From Strongylocentrotus purpuratus (lineage: Eukaryota > Echinodermata > Echinoidea > Camarodonta > Strongylocentrotidae), in NCBI RefSeq assembly GCF_000002235.5, contig NW_022145605.1, positions 38,201,141 to 38,265,140 on the forward strand: DNA of 64,000 nucleotides. The letters are read 5' to 3'. Below are positions 13,119-25,500 of this stretch, piece after piece; the stretch's first letter is position 1; each line of letters starts with the position of its first letter. The position numbers and the translations under genes were made by a program. The notes below the pieces were generated by a model, which saw nothing but the letters and a program-made list of their open reading frames with translations, made no database searches and had not been told where the DNA came from.

Positions 13119-16100
13119 GGTTTTGAATAATTAGGAATAGTCTGCATTTTATCTCCCTTAACCCATAAGCAACTAGAGATCTTGTAAAAATGGCCTATTA
13201 CTAACTGGAAGATGTTGCAATATTGCTCTCATTTTTACATTTTTCTGAACATTTATGAAACATGCGCTATTTTCTATGCAGAATCCTACTGTAGACATCG
13301 TAAGGATTACATGGTTTCGTGAGTAAAAGGAGGGGCGGTTTAGTCGAGTGGAATGTAGTCGCAAACTGCAGCATTTGATAAAGTGATCTCATCTTGGCTC
13401 CATGCTATGAAGATTTAGGATTGCTTCGGATCAGTGAATTTCTAACTAAGTCGCAAGTGTGTCATAACAGATAGGCCATTGTAAAATTGCTATTGATATA
13501 CTTGTGATTGGTTCAGATATTTGTAACTTGACCCAGATCAAACAGTTAAATGGTCATCTATCATGGACCTTGCTAGTCAGGACAGGCACGCACCGAAGTC
13601 ATTATTCAGATTCTTCTGCATGTATGTTGAAGATAGAAAGAGTAGATCCTAGATAAGGGAAATATTAAATGATTAGTTTGATGCATTCGTAGTGAGACTT
13701 GGCACACAGTATTTCACAAAATAAGATAAGAACTTGCAGAACTGTAGATGTTTTGTCTGTAAAGCTTGTGCAGCCTAGGGCAAACTTTTTTTCTTCTCTC
13801 AATGTCATGGTAAAGGCCAACATTACATCATTAATCTTAACTCATTTCAAGTACTGCCTTAATTACTTAAATGAATGTATATCTCACGGAAACCAACTAA
13901 GTGCTATGTACTTTTGGTGTGGATATTACTTGCATATCTTATCATGTATTTCACAAACGTCCTACTCTATCTTCTTTTAAATTGTTTTCTTGAATGTTTT
14001 ATGTGTACAGTCGGTGTTAAAAGCTGGTTAGTATTCAACATATTTATGGATCAGATAATGGTTCATTGTACTTGTTTAAAAGATAGATTGAAAAAGCAGG
14101 GACTCCTGTTTTCAGGCAAAAGCCTGAAATCTGGCCCTGGCAATTTATTTTCAGACCATAGTTTAGGTCTTTTGTGTACAAAATACTTGTAGCTCATTCT
14201 AGGGGATTTTAAAGCTTTAAAGTTATCAATTTATGTGATACACATAACACACATATAAACCTCAAAATTAACCCAAAGGTACATCTACATGGTAAAAAAT
14301 ACATGTTCATGTATAAATATAAGTTACTGGTAGTTATTTCAAAGAATTCATTTAATAAAGAGCAAAATTTATAATCTCTCTACCTCAGAAGAAATTAAAA
14401 AATAGAAGTAAATCAAAGCCACACTATCGAACGATACTGTGATACCAAAATATATATATTTTTTACACTATACATGTATACCAATAAATCAAATCAAATC
14501 AAATATCTATACATATGTACATTTATACAAGTAATTATAAACAAAATACATTTTACACGTCTGTGGTTAAAACATTGAAATGAATATTCAGAAGGTATTG
14601 TAGGAACTATATTTTTGCTAGGTCATTGTATTTTTATTGATTTATTTTTCAATATGGCACTTCTAGTATTGCACTACAGAACAGATCAATAGTTTTATCA
14701 TGAAAACACACAGTATACATACAAATTGGTATTGGCAATGTCAAACTGATAAAATGGCAACCTGATTTATTCATATAAAGTTGCTAAGTCCAAATAATGT
14801 CCAGCAAATTACCAATTAAATTAAAGATTGAAAATAAATATCCCTTCACCCAAGGAGAAACTTGGAAAACAAAAATTATTTCAGAAGGGAGGTACATTCC
14901 AATACATTAGATGATCAGATAGATAGATAGAAAGGTTTTATTGAACAAATTCCATCGTCGCAGTCTTACAACTGAATTGCCATTGGAATACAATTGAAAA
15001 GTACATGTATTTACAAGTTAAAAGTACAATAGTCTTAGGACTATGACATAATATATATATAAAAATATCATATTAAAAACTCTATATCAAAATTCAATGA
15101 GTATGGAGAGAAAGAAAGGATGACTTGAGGAATATGAGCAAGGAGCAAGAATCAACAAAAGGTGAGAGAAGAATGAAAGGAAAAGAAAGGAAGGGTAAGT
15201 AAGAGGAATATATCAAGAAAGATGAGGTGAAAAACATGTGTAATGAGCCTTCTTTTGATTAGCTTTAAAATGTAGAGATCCTCATGGCGTGTATAAACCA
15301 CCAATATATAAAACATGTATACAAATTATTAAATTAAAAGTTTGACAGGAAACATCAGGTATTGTAGTATTGTAGTTATGAAACTCTCCAGGTGGTCAAA
15401 TTCAAACATAGTACAATTGTGAAATTAAGTATGATCAAAGATATCAGTCGTGCTAAACGTACAGTGAATTAAAAAGACTCGAGGCTAGTGAATAGAAAGT
15501 CCCGAAATAGGCGGAGGAGGACATTAGGATTAGATTACAGTGTAAAGATTAAAGCGTTCCAGTATGAATTAAAAAAAAAAGAAGAAAGATATTGACTAAG
15601 AGTCTTTTAATTAAATTAAATCATAATTAATGTTTTTTCTTTTTTGGATTTCAGTCATAAATTACTATTTATGCCTAATGTATGTGTAGTATGGACTTGT
15701 ACTTAAATATGGTTTGTTAGGGGGTTTTTGTTCTCGTTTTTGTTCCATATCAGTATTGTGTACAACAACACATTTGTATGTCTTACTTTTTTATTTTATT
15801 TTTTACTCATCTGTATATGCAACAGTTGTATATATGACATGAAATAAAAATGTCAACAACAGGGTGACAATAAACAGATCACTTGTATGTCCTTTGTTTG
15901 GGTTGAATTCATGTGGGTTTGTATTCTAGAAAAACATTTATAAAGAGAAATCTCAATTGACATTCTGAACATTAAGTTAGTTTACTGATGTTCAAATTTA
16001 TGGATGTTATCTGACTCTAAATAAGTTTAATCTGTTGGGACTTATGGCAGGGATGAAGAGAGAGGAGTGAAAGAATTGGGAGTGGTGCTAAAAGAGAAGG

Positions 16101-16540
16101 CTAGGAACCAAGAGTTGTGTCGCAGCATGATCACCAAAGTCAATCAATATGGCACTTGGAGAGAGAGAGAGGGACATAAAAAGAGTGGGCAAAACCATGT
16201 AACGAATGATAAACTGCAGACATATTCTGTGTCTATCACTAGCTCTGAAATATCTGCTGCAAGCCATGAGGTCATTAATTCTATGTTACCGTATAAGCTA
16301 TTACTTTGCAAATTCTCAGCAGACAAAATAACACGTACTTGTGATTTTATCGAACATTTCGAGATATGAAAGTCTTGAAACTAGTGCATCAATTATCAAT
16401 TTATAAACAAAATCCTACAATTTGCTTCGTTTCATATGAAATCATCAATGCATCACACATTCGGGAATTAGAATTATGCAGTCTAACTTCTGAGCATAAA
16501 TCTTAATAGCATCTCACAGATTTGTCTCGCACCAGCAGTA
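13119..16540. other. Convergent intergenic and 3' UTR interval between INO80E and the 27-exon gene
   Basis: No further coding exons are convincing. The INO80E stop is at 13116-13118. Several AATAAA-type hexamers occur on the plus strand, for example near 15843, but the cleavage site cannot be chosen. For the opposing gene an ATTAAA-type signal is present at 16026-16031 on the minus strand. The two genes converge and their 3' UTRs may overlap. Confidence 0.5.
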
Positions 16541-19500
16541 TCAACTTCCCATCTTGAAATGTTGAAGAGCCTCTTGCACTTTACTGCACGCTTGGTGGAT
16601 ATCCGCCTCTATTGCTGCCTTGACTGGAAGAAGTAGACACTGTATCTCATTCAAGCGTACACTCGTCTAGGAGAGTGAAAGAGACAAAGAAACCATGATA
16701 TAAGATTTAACCCTTACTGTACTCCGACATTTTCGGAGATCGCGCCGCAACCGCTTGGAATTTTGAATTGTCATTTCATGACTTTTTTCCCTCAAGTCTT
16801 ACGCACATTTTGAAACCATTTTCGTCGAAATCGGATATACCTGTAAGGTGTTACATAACAATTAGTATGCGCATGTCATCAAAAAAGTGCTATAATTGCA
16901 TATATTCATGTACAAGCAGAAATGTGAAGATATGAATTGATATAAAATTGCTTATATATGTTTCTCAAAGTAACTTGATGTATTTCAGAACAAAAGAATA
17001 CATCAGAAATAAAACAATAGATATAATAAGAAATAAAAAACAATAAAATACATAAGAAAATAAATAGTTGAAAATCGCATCAAATTTGCATAAATTATCA
17101 TTATTAATTACATCAAATAACTATTTTGTGTTAGAAAAGAAGTTTCATATGAATAATGGGTTTCAATTAACATTAAAAAAGTGGAGTCTGACAATTTTTG
17201 TAATGATTCTAGTTCCCTATATATATTTCCAGATTTTATATTCATGAATGCATATTCATAATTTATGCAAATTAACCTATGCATTTTCAAAAATCATAAA
17301 AATAATGAAACCTCATGAATTAGAGGTGAAGGAAACATTTATTCAATACATTTTCAAGATTCTTCACAAGTCTACGGACAAATATGTAGAGTTTTCTGTA
17401 AAATGCATAAAATTAGCATTTTGCATAATTAATTAGGCTATAAAATTTGCATATTAGGAAAAAACTAATTATACCATCTTGTTCCTTACGTAAATATCTA
17501 CAAACGTGCAAATGTTCGCGTTCATCGGACATTCGACGGCCGAGATCATAGGGGGGGGGGGGGGGCCTCCCAGGCCCCCCCCCCCCCCCCCCCCCAGTCA
17601 GAGAGTGCTCGAAATAGCCCAGTACAGTAAGGGTTAATAATCAAACGGGGTCATGCATGTTTACTTAATGTCCTTTGGAAAAACATTGATCTACATTTGC
17701 CACTCTCCACCCAGGTGTTAAATGGGTACCCGGTAGGATGCGAAAGTTAATGTGGCTGGATTAGCAAGTGGTGCTTGTAAAATGGCGACTGGCTGAAATG
17801 CTCCCCAGGGAGTGGAAAATGTGCATACATTGTGTTGCGGGTGAGCCTGAATTCGATGACCGGGGTAATAATATGTGCTGCGCCTATTAACAAAGCGTCA
17901 GGCGCATTAAAAATGTGTGCTATTATTATTATTACATGTCATAATGTCAGAAGGATTTTAACTCTCTATTAAAGGGATCGTTTAACAATGTTTAATCTGA
18001 GATACACGGCCCTATGTGTTATCAGTGTCCGTGATATGGTGTAATATTGAAGCCCTAAAAAAATTGCGCTTCAAAATAATCAAGAAGTGCCTCAAACTAG
18101 ATGGAACTTCGACTGCGCGCAGTCGAAAATGATGCCTCCGTCATAGAGCAATTTTACAAACCAAAACAGAAGAAATTTTTCAAATTCAAGTTCAATTGTA
18201 ATCCATTAAGAGGTTCTCAGAATATCGTGATTACAAGCAATTTCTCATATACATATATGACCCTTTGATCTTTGACCTGATGACCCTAAAATCTACTCAG
18301 TTCATTGGCTCTGCAAGATGTCCTGAGTTAAATAGTAATCCATCTGTCAGTTCTAATGAGAATGCGTTCACAAGTTATTTTTGGATACATAATGAGCCCA
18401 TGACCTTTGACCTCATGACCTCATGACCCATGAATCTACTCAGTTCATTGGCTCTGTAAGATACATACATGATCAAAATTTGGCAGGAATCCATCAATCT
18501 GTTCTAATGAGAATGCGATCACAAGCTATTTTTGCATACATAATTAGCCCTGTGACCTTTGACCTTTGACCTCGTGACCCCAAAATCTATTCAGTTCATC
18601 GGCTCTGCAAGATACATACATGACCAAAGTTTGGCAGGAATCCATCGATCGGTTCTTGAGATAATGCGATCACGAGCTCTTTTTGCATACCTAATGAGCC
18701 CTGTGACCTGTGACCTTTGACCTTGTGACCCCAAAATCTAATCAGTTCATCGGCTCTGCAAGATACATACAAGACCAAAGTTTGGCAGGAATCCATCAAT
18801 CGGTTCTTCAGATAACGCGATCATGAGCTGTTTTTGCATACATAATGAGCCCTGTGACCTTTGACCTTTGACCTCGTGACCCCAAAATCTAATCAGTTCA
18901 TCGGCTCTGCAAGTAACATACATGACCAAAGTTTGGCAGGAATCCATCAATCGATTCTTCAGATAACGCGATCACGAGAACGGGACGTACGGACGGACGG
19001 ACGTACGGACGTACGGACGGACGGACGGACAACCCGAAAACATAATGCCTCCGGCTACTTCGTAACGGAGGCATAAAAAGTAAAAATCTTTGAGTGACCG
19101 GTTTTACCATACTCGTTTTACCTGATAGACTGTAGTGTTATGAAAACCGTCAGGTGAACAGTTTTCAAAATTTGTAACTCCAATCATAAATATCTTGATA
19201 ATCAGACAGGCGATCGGCTTGTAATAGTCATGGGGTTCCTGACTGACCTAAAGGTTTATAATTATCATTGCATCATGAGAAAGTTACCGGATCCCTTTAA
19301 AGTATATGAGTTACTGCCCTTCTGGCTCCAAACAGACAATATTTACTTCTATTTACTTACATGTTGATTTTATGAGATCAGGGGATCTAAAAAGTCTTTC
19401 CAAGGCACTACGTGTTCGTAGATCAGGATTTATGTTATGATCAGCATGATAAGGTTTCAATCATAACAAACTCATTTCTAGAATACTCAACTGCTAAGAC

Positions 19501-22500
19501 AACTATGTTTCTCTCAATACCAAAACATCATGTACTCTGATACTAGTTAAAGGGCTGTTGACTTGAGATTTTTCATAACCTAATATTCACTTAGGCAAAA
19601 TTTCCTCTAGGCTATATTTCATCAGCGACATAAGGGTTAGGAGGTGGCTTGTGATTGGAATTAGTTTAGGTTAAAGCCCCACTGCACTACTTATAGCTAC
19701 TTGCGCCCTCTAGCAAACAATGCCTAATCAGTGCCTGTTGGTCCCCCATGAGCCTCTTTTTCTAATGTTAATTGAGAGCTGATTTGATGAGATAACCACC
19801 TGTCCAGTGACCTTGCAGGGTGGTCTAATCCCTCCTGTACACTAGTACAGATGGGCTTTAACATACCTGTTTCTCAATGATGAGGGAGAGCTCCTCTGTC
19901 TGAGGGTGCCGCTCTACAACCTCCTTCAGCTTGTCACCAATCACCCTCGGTAGGTACAGGGGTACCAAGCTACAGGGTTCACTCAACACCTCCTCCACCT
20001 TCTCACGGAAAGCAGTCACCATGTAACCCAGGATGGACTCTCGCACTGGAAACTAGGAGAGAGAAAAGGAAATGGAATTTCTTGGCCCCTGTATTGCTCG
20101 CCAGATTGCTGCATATAAAGGTTTGGGTTATAAGTTTGTCAGCCTCATTTCATGGCAGCTCTTTATATATTGATTTTATATTGATTGAGAGAGCATTTAG
20201 CTCTCATTTATTTCTTCCAATATGTACTATAAAAAAAATAAAAAAAATCAACATTACCGGTATGTCATGCATAAATTCATGATAACAGAGTAATACATAC
20301 ATATGAGTTAGTAATACAAATAAATGAAAGAAAGGGGTGTCCCCCCAAAAAACCTCAGGAACTCGTAAGGAGGGGATCAGGGTTTAGCATTTCTTTCGAG
20401 ATTGTACATGCATCAGCCTTCTCTAGATGGACTAAGTCCTGTACAAGAACCTAAAGTCTGCCAATATCCACACATTTAAGTACACTAAAACTTACTCTGA
20501 CAAAAAATAAGATAATAGTCCATTAACATTTGTTCCATTTGAAATTAATATAGGCTTTATTTTGTCAAAAATATAGGGTAAGGGTTGCAAATTGGGTTTA
20601 GGTTAGGTGTAGGGTTTGGCTAGTTTGGGGCTACGGGTTGAATTTAGTAGAAAATTCACTATGGAGTGATCATTGCAGTGCAGTACATGAGTTGCAGAAC
20701 CTTTGATGATCATGAAAGGGATTTAATCAGCATATTCAACAACTAAGTTGACTCTACCCATTATCAGAGCGTCGCCTCCTCCTGTTTTGTCGACTCCACG
20801 TCTCGGTTTTTACTTGCACATCCACCGTTTTATTGTAAATAATAGACATTGTTCACTGTTTTGAATAATTTCATGCACTGTCACTTTGCCGGCAAGTTGC
20901 ACGAACATCCCAGTTTAGGCCTAAAATAAAAACTTGTTGTATTGCCCTTTGCGCCTGACCCAAAAATCTGAAAATCTACGGTCAGCATTTTATTATTTTA
21001 ATTAAACCGTTTAAAAAAAAAAATTTTTATTAATGAATACAAATATATGTATTTTGTTTGTTTAAATGGGATATAAATGCATGAAATCAAATTATTCCAA
21101 AATTCTGACTCGTGCAAACCATGGATAATTATGAGGTGCAAAAAATATCAATGGAATGATGACACTGAAGCACATGTATTAAAGCACTAAACACCGAGAA
21201 ATATCAGCTAAAAGAGGGCGGGAAAAAGAAAAAAAAAAAATCAAATCTGAAAATATCGGCCCAGAGAGGGCGACAAAAAAAAAGTTAAAAAAAAAAACTT
21301 TTCCGACTGACCGACCCATGTTTTGGCACCCAAAGGGCAATACAACAAGTTTTTATTTTAGGCCTTAGGTGTATGATAAGCTGCCATCAGGATTACTTCT
21401 ACAAGGTACTCACTGTTTTAGTAGGTACAGTGGTTCCTTTCTTTGCCTTGGCCTTGGCAGCAGCTATCTCCTCCAGGTATGCCGTGGTTTCAATGGTCTT
21501 GGGATGCTGCAGGACGTAGCGGATGATGTTGATCAAGGATTGGATGAGAGCGATGATGTACTCCAGCTGAAAGGCCACGCTGTGCAGCATCCTCCATGTA
21601 TCGCAGAGATAGTCTGCATTCTGTGGAAAAGATTTAGAATACTTTGTTCAAGATATATTGTCAAACAGCATCTGAGGAACTAATACTTCAACAAGCTCTG
21701 CTTCTAGTTAGTTTCTCTTTTCTCGTGCTATTACTATTCTGTTTGACGTTTCATTGTACATTTTTGTAATATACTTACTCATTGTATTCTGTTTTGCATG
21801 AGAAATAAAATCATTTGAATTGAAAGTAAAAGCTAAACAAATTATTTTTGTGAACATTTTTTTCATCGCAAGTGTGAACTTATTCTGAATTCATTGATAC
21901 TGGAGGCTCTACTTGTGAATGTTAGCAGATATATATAAATGCATCCTAAAGTGTCTTTAACTACATCTAAACAACATATCACTAAGTATTGGTACATTGT
22001 TTGCATGGAGTAGTGATCAGTCATATACTGCATCGTTTTTTCTCTGTCCTTTAATAACAAAACTAAACTTTAAAAATTCAACAAAGTTCTCTTTAGAGCC
22101 CTCCTACCTGGAACAAGACAAATTTTTTTAGAATCGAACCTTATTGATGAGAGCCTTGGTCAAGAGTAGCATGTGAACCTGTATCAAGTTCTGCTGCTGC
22201 AAGGCAGTCCTGATAGAGTCGTCAATGGATCGACCGACGGCGGCCATGTTGGATGCGCTGAGGGGATTCCCCATTGTTGAGGCTCCACATTGCTGGTAGT
22301 GGTTCACTGCCTGAATGACACAACAATAAAATGGCTTCTGTCATATACAAGGAGTTCAGTAACAGAAAGCAGAGAAAAACCTAAAAACTTAACCTTATGG
22401 TAAAGTTTTTGATGATGATGCCACAACATAGTCCAAGTCTGTTGACCTGAAATGACCTTTGACCTTGACTTTGTGACCTGAAATTATACTCAGGTGATTA

Positions 22501-25500
22501 GGGATACTTGATGACCCTATAGTCCAAGTTTCATTGACTAAAAACTTATACTTTCAAAATGATATAAAAAGTTCAAAAACTTAACCTTAGGTTAAGTTTT
22601 CGATGTGGTTGACGCCGCCGCCGCAGCCATCACCGGAAAAGCGGCGCCTATGTCTCGCTTTTTTGCTATGCAGGCGAGACAAAAATTGGAAGATTTTTTT
22701 TTTTTAGACAACAATCCTTTTTAAAGAGGGGGGGGGGGGGGGGAAGGGAGACAAACATCAAATGAAAAAAATACGTTGGACTAACCTCATCTAAGGATAA
22801 GAAGACATTCTGGTACAGGTAGATCGGATTGTCTTGGAAGTATGCTTGGTGTCTGAAAAAGAAAACAAGAATTAAATGAGTACATACATTATATACAGAG
22901 TTACTTTCCTGGAAGTATGCAGTAGTTCAGTATTACAACTGAATTGTCCACCTGATTCAATACATAATAAGATTATTTTCTTTTTTTAAATGATATGTCT
23001 AAATACATTGAGTAATTTTGTTTAACAGCCTATTATATGTACAAACACATCCGATGACTTCAGTAAATCTTTGTCAGATTTCATGCAATGAAAAGCCGAA
23101 GACATGACCTACAATGTTATTGATTAAAGAGCTAAATTAAATAATTCATATTGATGTCTACAATAATTTTACCTAATTAATTTTATTAAAAAATGTTCAA
23201 AAATTAATTGGTACTCCTTGGGGTGAAAGGATCAAAGAAAAAGGATGTAGATAGACATCAGCTTAATTTTATCTGAACCCCTGTTGTGTACTGGAACAAA
23301 GTGGGCCTAGGGCCTGTATTAAGCCGCTATGTGAATTATAGAACTCAGAAGTCAACATACAGCTACAACTCACTTATCTTCAGCATGGTCTACATAGAGA
23401 TAGTGCATCATGTAGTACTTGTGTATCTCCACATACCTCCATCCTACTGCATAGTATAGCTGGGCATGGGTGGAAATAAAAATAAAAATCATAATGATCA
23501 AAGCAACAAAGAAAGTATAATGTACTACAGAAAAGTTCACTCGTTAAGATCATTCTGTATATTGCAATTTCATTACCTGCAATATGGGACAACAACAAAA
23601 ATACAGAAAACTCAATATGACACAGAAAAACCCATCTTGACAATATGTGAAAGTTATAAGCAGGAACAAATCTTACAAAATCGTTCTTTATATTGCAATT
23701 ACCTTACCTGCAATGGGACAAAATAAAGTCTGATCACTTCATACAAAAAAGGACAATGCATTTTACATTCACATTACAAATTGGAAAATAAAAAGCTACA
23801 TTAAATGTTATTCCTTTTTGTAATTTGATTAGTTAAATCACAACTCAAACACATTCTGTCCATGATTAGGATTGGATGAACTCTCCAATTTTAACTGATT
23901 GGTATCACCAATTTGTATTTCAACCCACTGGATGTTCAAAATGCAAGTCAGAATCTTCAAGTTATACTAATTCTGTTAATATTTTACACAAGTAATTTGT
24001 CAGTTTTATTACCTTCACATATATTAGTTTCTTCTGAGAAGCGGCTTCTACTATGACCTTCTCAGCCCCAGCTTGGTCCTCCTCCAACCGGTCCTGGTCC
24101 AGGATTGGTCTATGGTCTACAAACAGACCCAGGATGATGTACTTGTCGGTGCTGCAAAGGTCTGCCATATGGTCATATGCTGCAATATCAAGAACTGCTC
24201 ATGAGAGGGGGCTCCACTTGCAAGCATAGCACTTGAAATTACTGGTATGTTTAGTTCATGAATATGCTCAGATACAACGATCATAATCTATAAAGCCCTT
24301 CTTTTTTGAGGTGATGATTGTGATTATCTTTTCCCCCAAGTGCCATGGGGTATGTAGTTGATTGTTGGCTAGTTCCAGAAGACCTAAGGCTTTATATTCT
24401 ACTACCAGGACTAGGTTACTTAGGACTGATGTATTACAGTCTTGGTCTTGGTCTCAAACTTGAGTCTACTGTCTTTGAAAGACCAAATATATATGATTCA
24501 AATGTATATTCTTCATTATGATTTGCCCTTATGGGATTTGTTCCTTTCAGTGATTCTCAATGTCCAAAGGTATTAGGGGGTTTCTTTAGGCAAGAGAATG
24601 AAGCCTCTGGGTCCTCTCTACAGTCTGGGTCATCCATAACTGGTTTTGGTGCCATAATTTTTGCCACACCACCTCATGTACTAATTTGCTACTTGTCACT
24701 AATTGGGCTATACGTGCTACTTGGTACATGTTTGGGGTGTTATTTCATCTATCATTACAATAAATAATGCCAGCTCCATACCTAATTTTGCAAAGAGTTC
24801 AATGGCTCCCTTGTCTCCACTGATGGGTCCTCGTATGTAGTAATGCTCATGGAGCTCCAGAAAGGGCAGATAAGGCATTACTCGACCATAGAGGGGGGAA
24901 TGACCACTTATCGCTTGACCACAGGACAACTGCAAATACACAGAACATCAAAGAGGGGGTAGGTCATTAATAAAGATTTGAGAGAAACCTTGAGATAAAC
25001 ATGGATATGTAGATGGGAAAAATGATAAGGGAAAAGGTATTCATGTTAGCTTGAACTGAAAGGGGGTAAATGTCCTAGGATCAAAGGGACTATTTTGTAC
25101 ACCTGGTACTGTCCTTCGTGGCTAACGACATCTTAGTTATAGCCATTAGGTTAGCCATCAGGTTAGCTAGGGCTGTCAGTTTCTTAAAGCTCGGTGCCAT
25201 TATGGCCGACAGCACAGGGACATCTCTTAAAGCCCCTCTGCACTAGTTGGCCAGGAGGGATTAGACCTCCCTGCTTGGTCACTAACATGTGGTTATCTCA
25301 TCAAATCAGCTCTCAATTAACATAAGAAAAAGGGGATTATGGGGGACCAATGGTCACCGATTGGGCATTGACTGCTATATAGAGGGTGCAAGTAGCTATA
25401 AGTAGTGCAGTGGTGCTTTAAATGATAACACCAATTATCTCTCGAATAAACTACTTCAGAAGCTTTTGTTAAGGGTAATTCCTAGGAGGGTTGCATGGTT

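Noticed and set aside
18596..19110. Three overlapping 67-71-codon frames with similar sequences
   Set aside because: They are translations of the ~151-bp tandem repeat of a mobile element.
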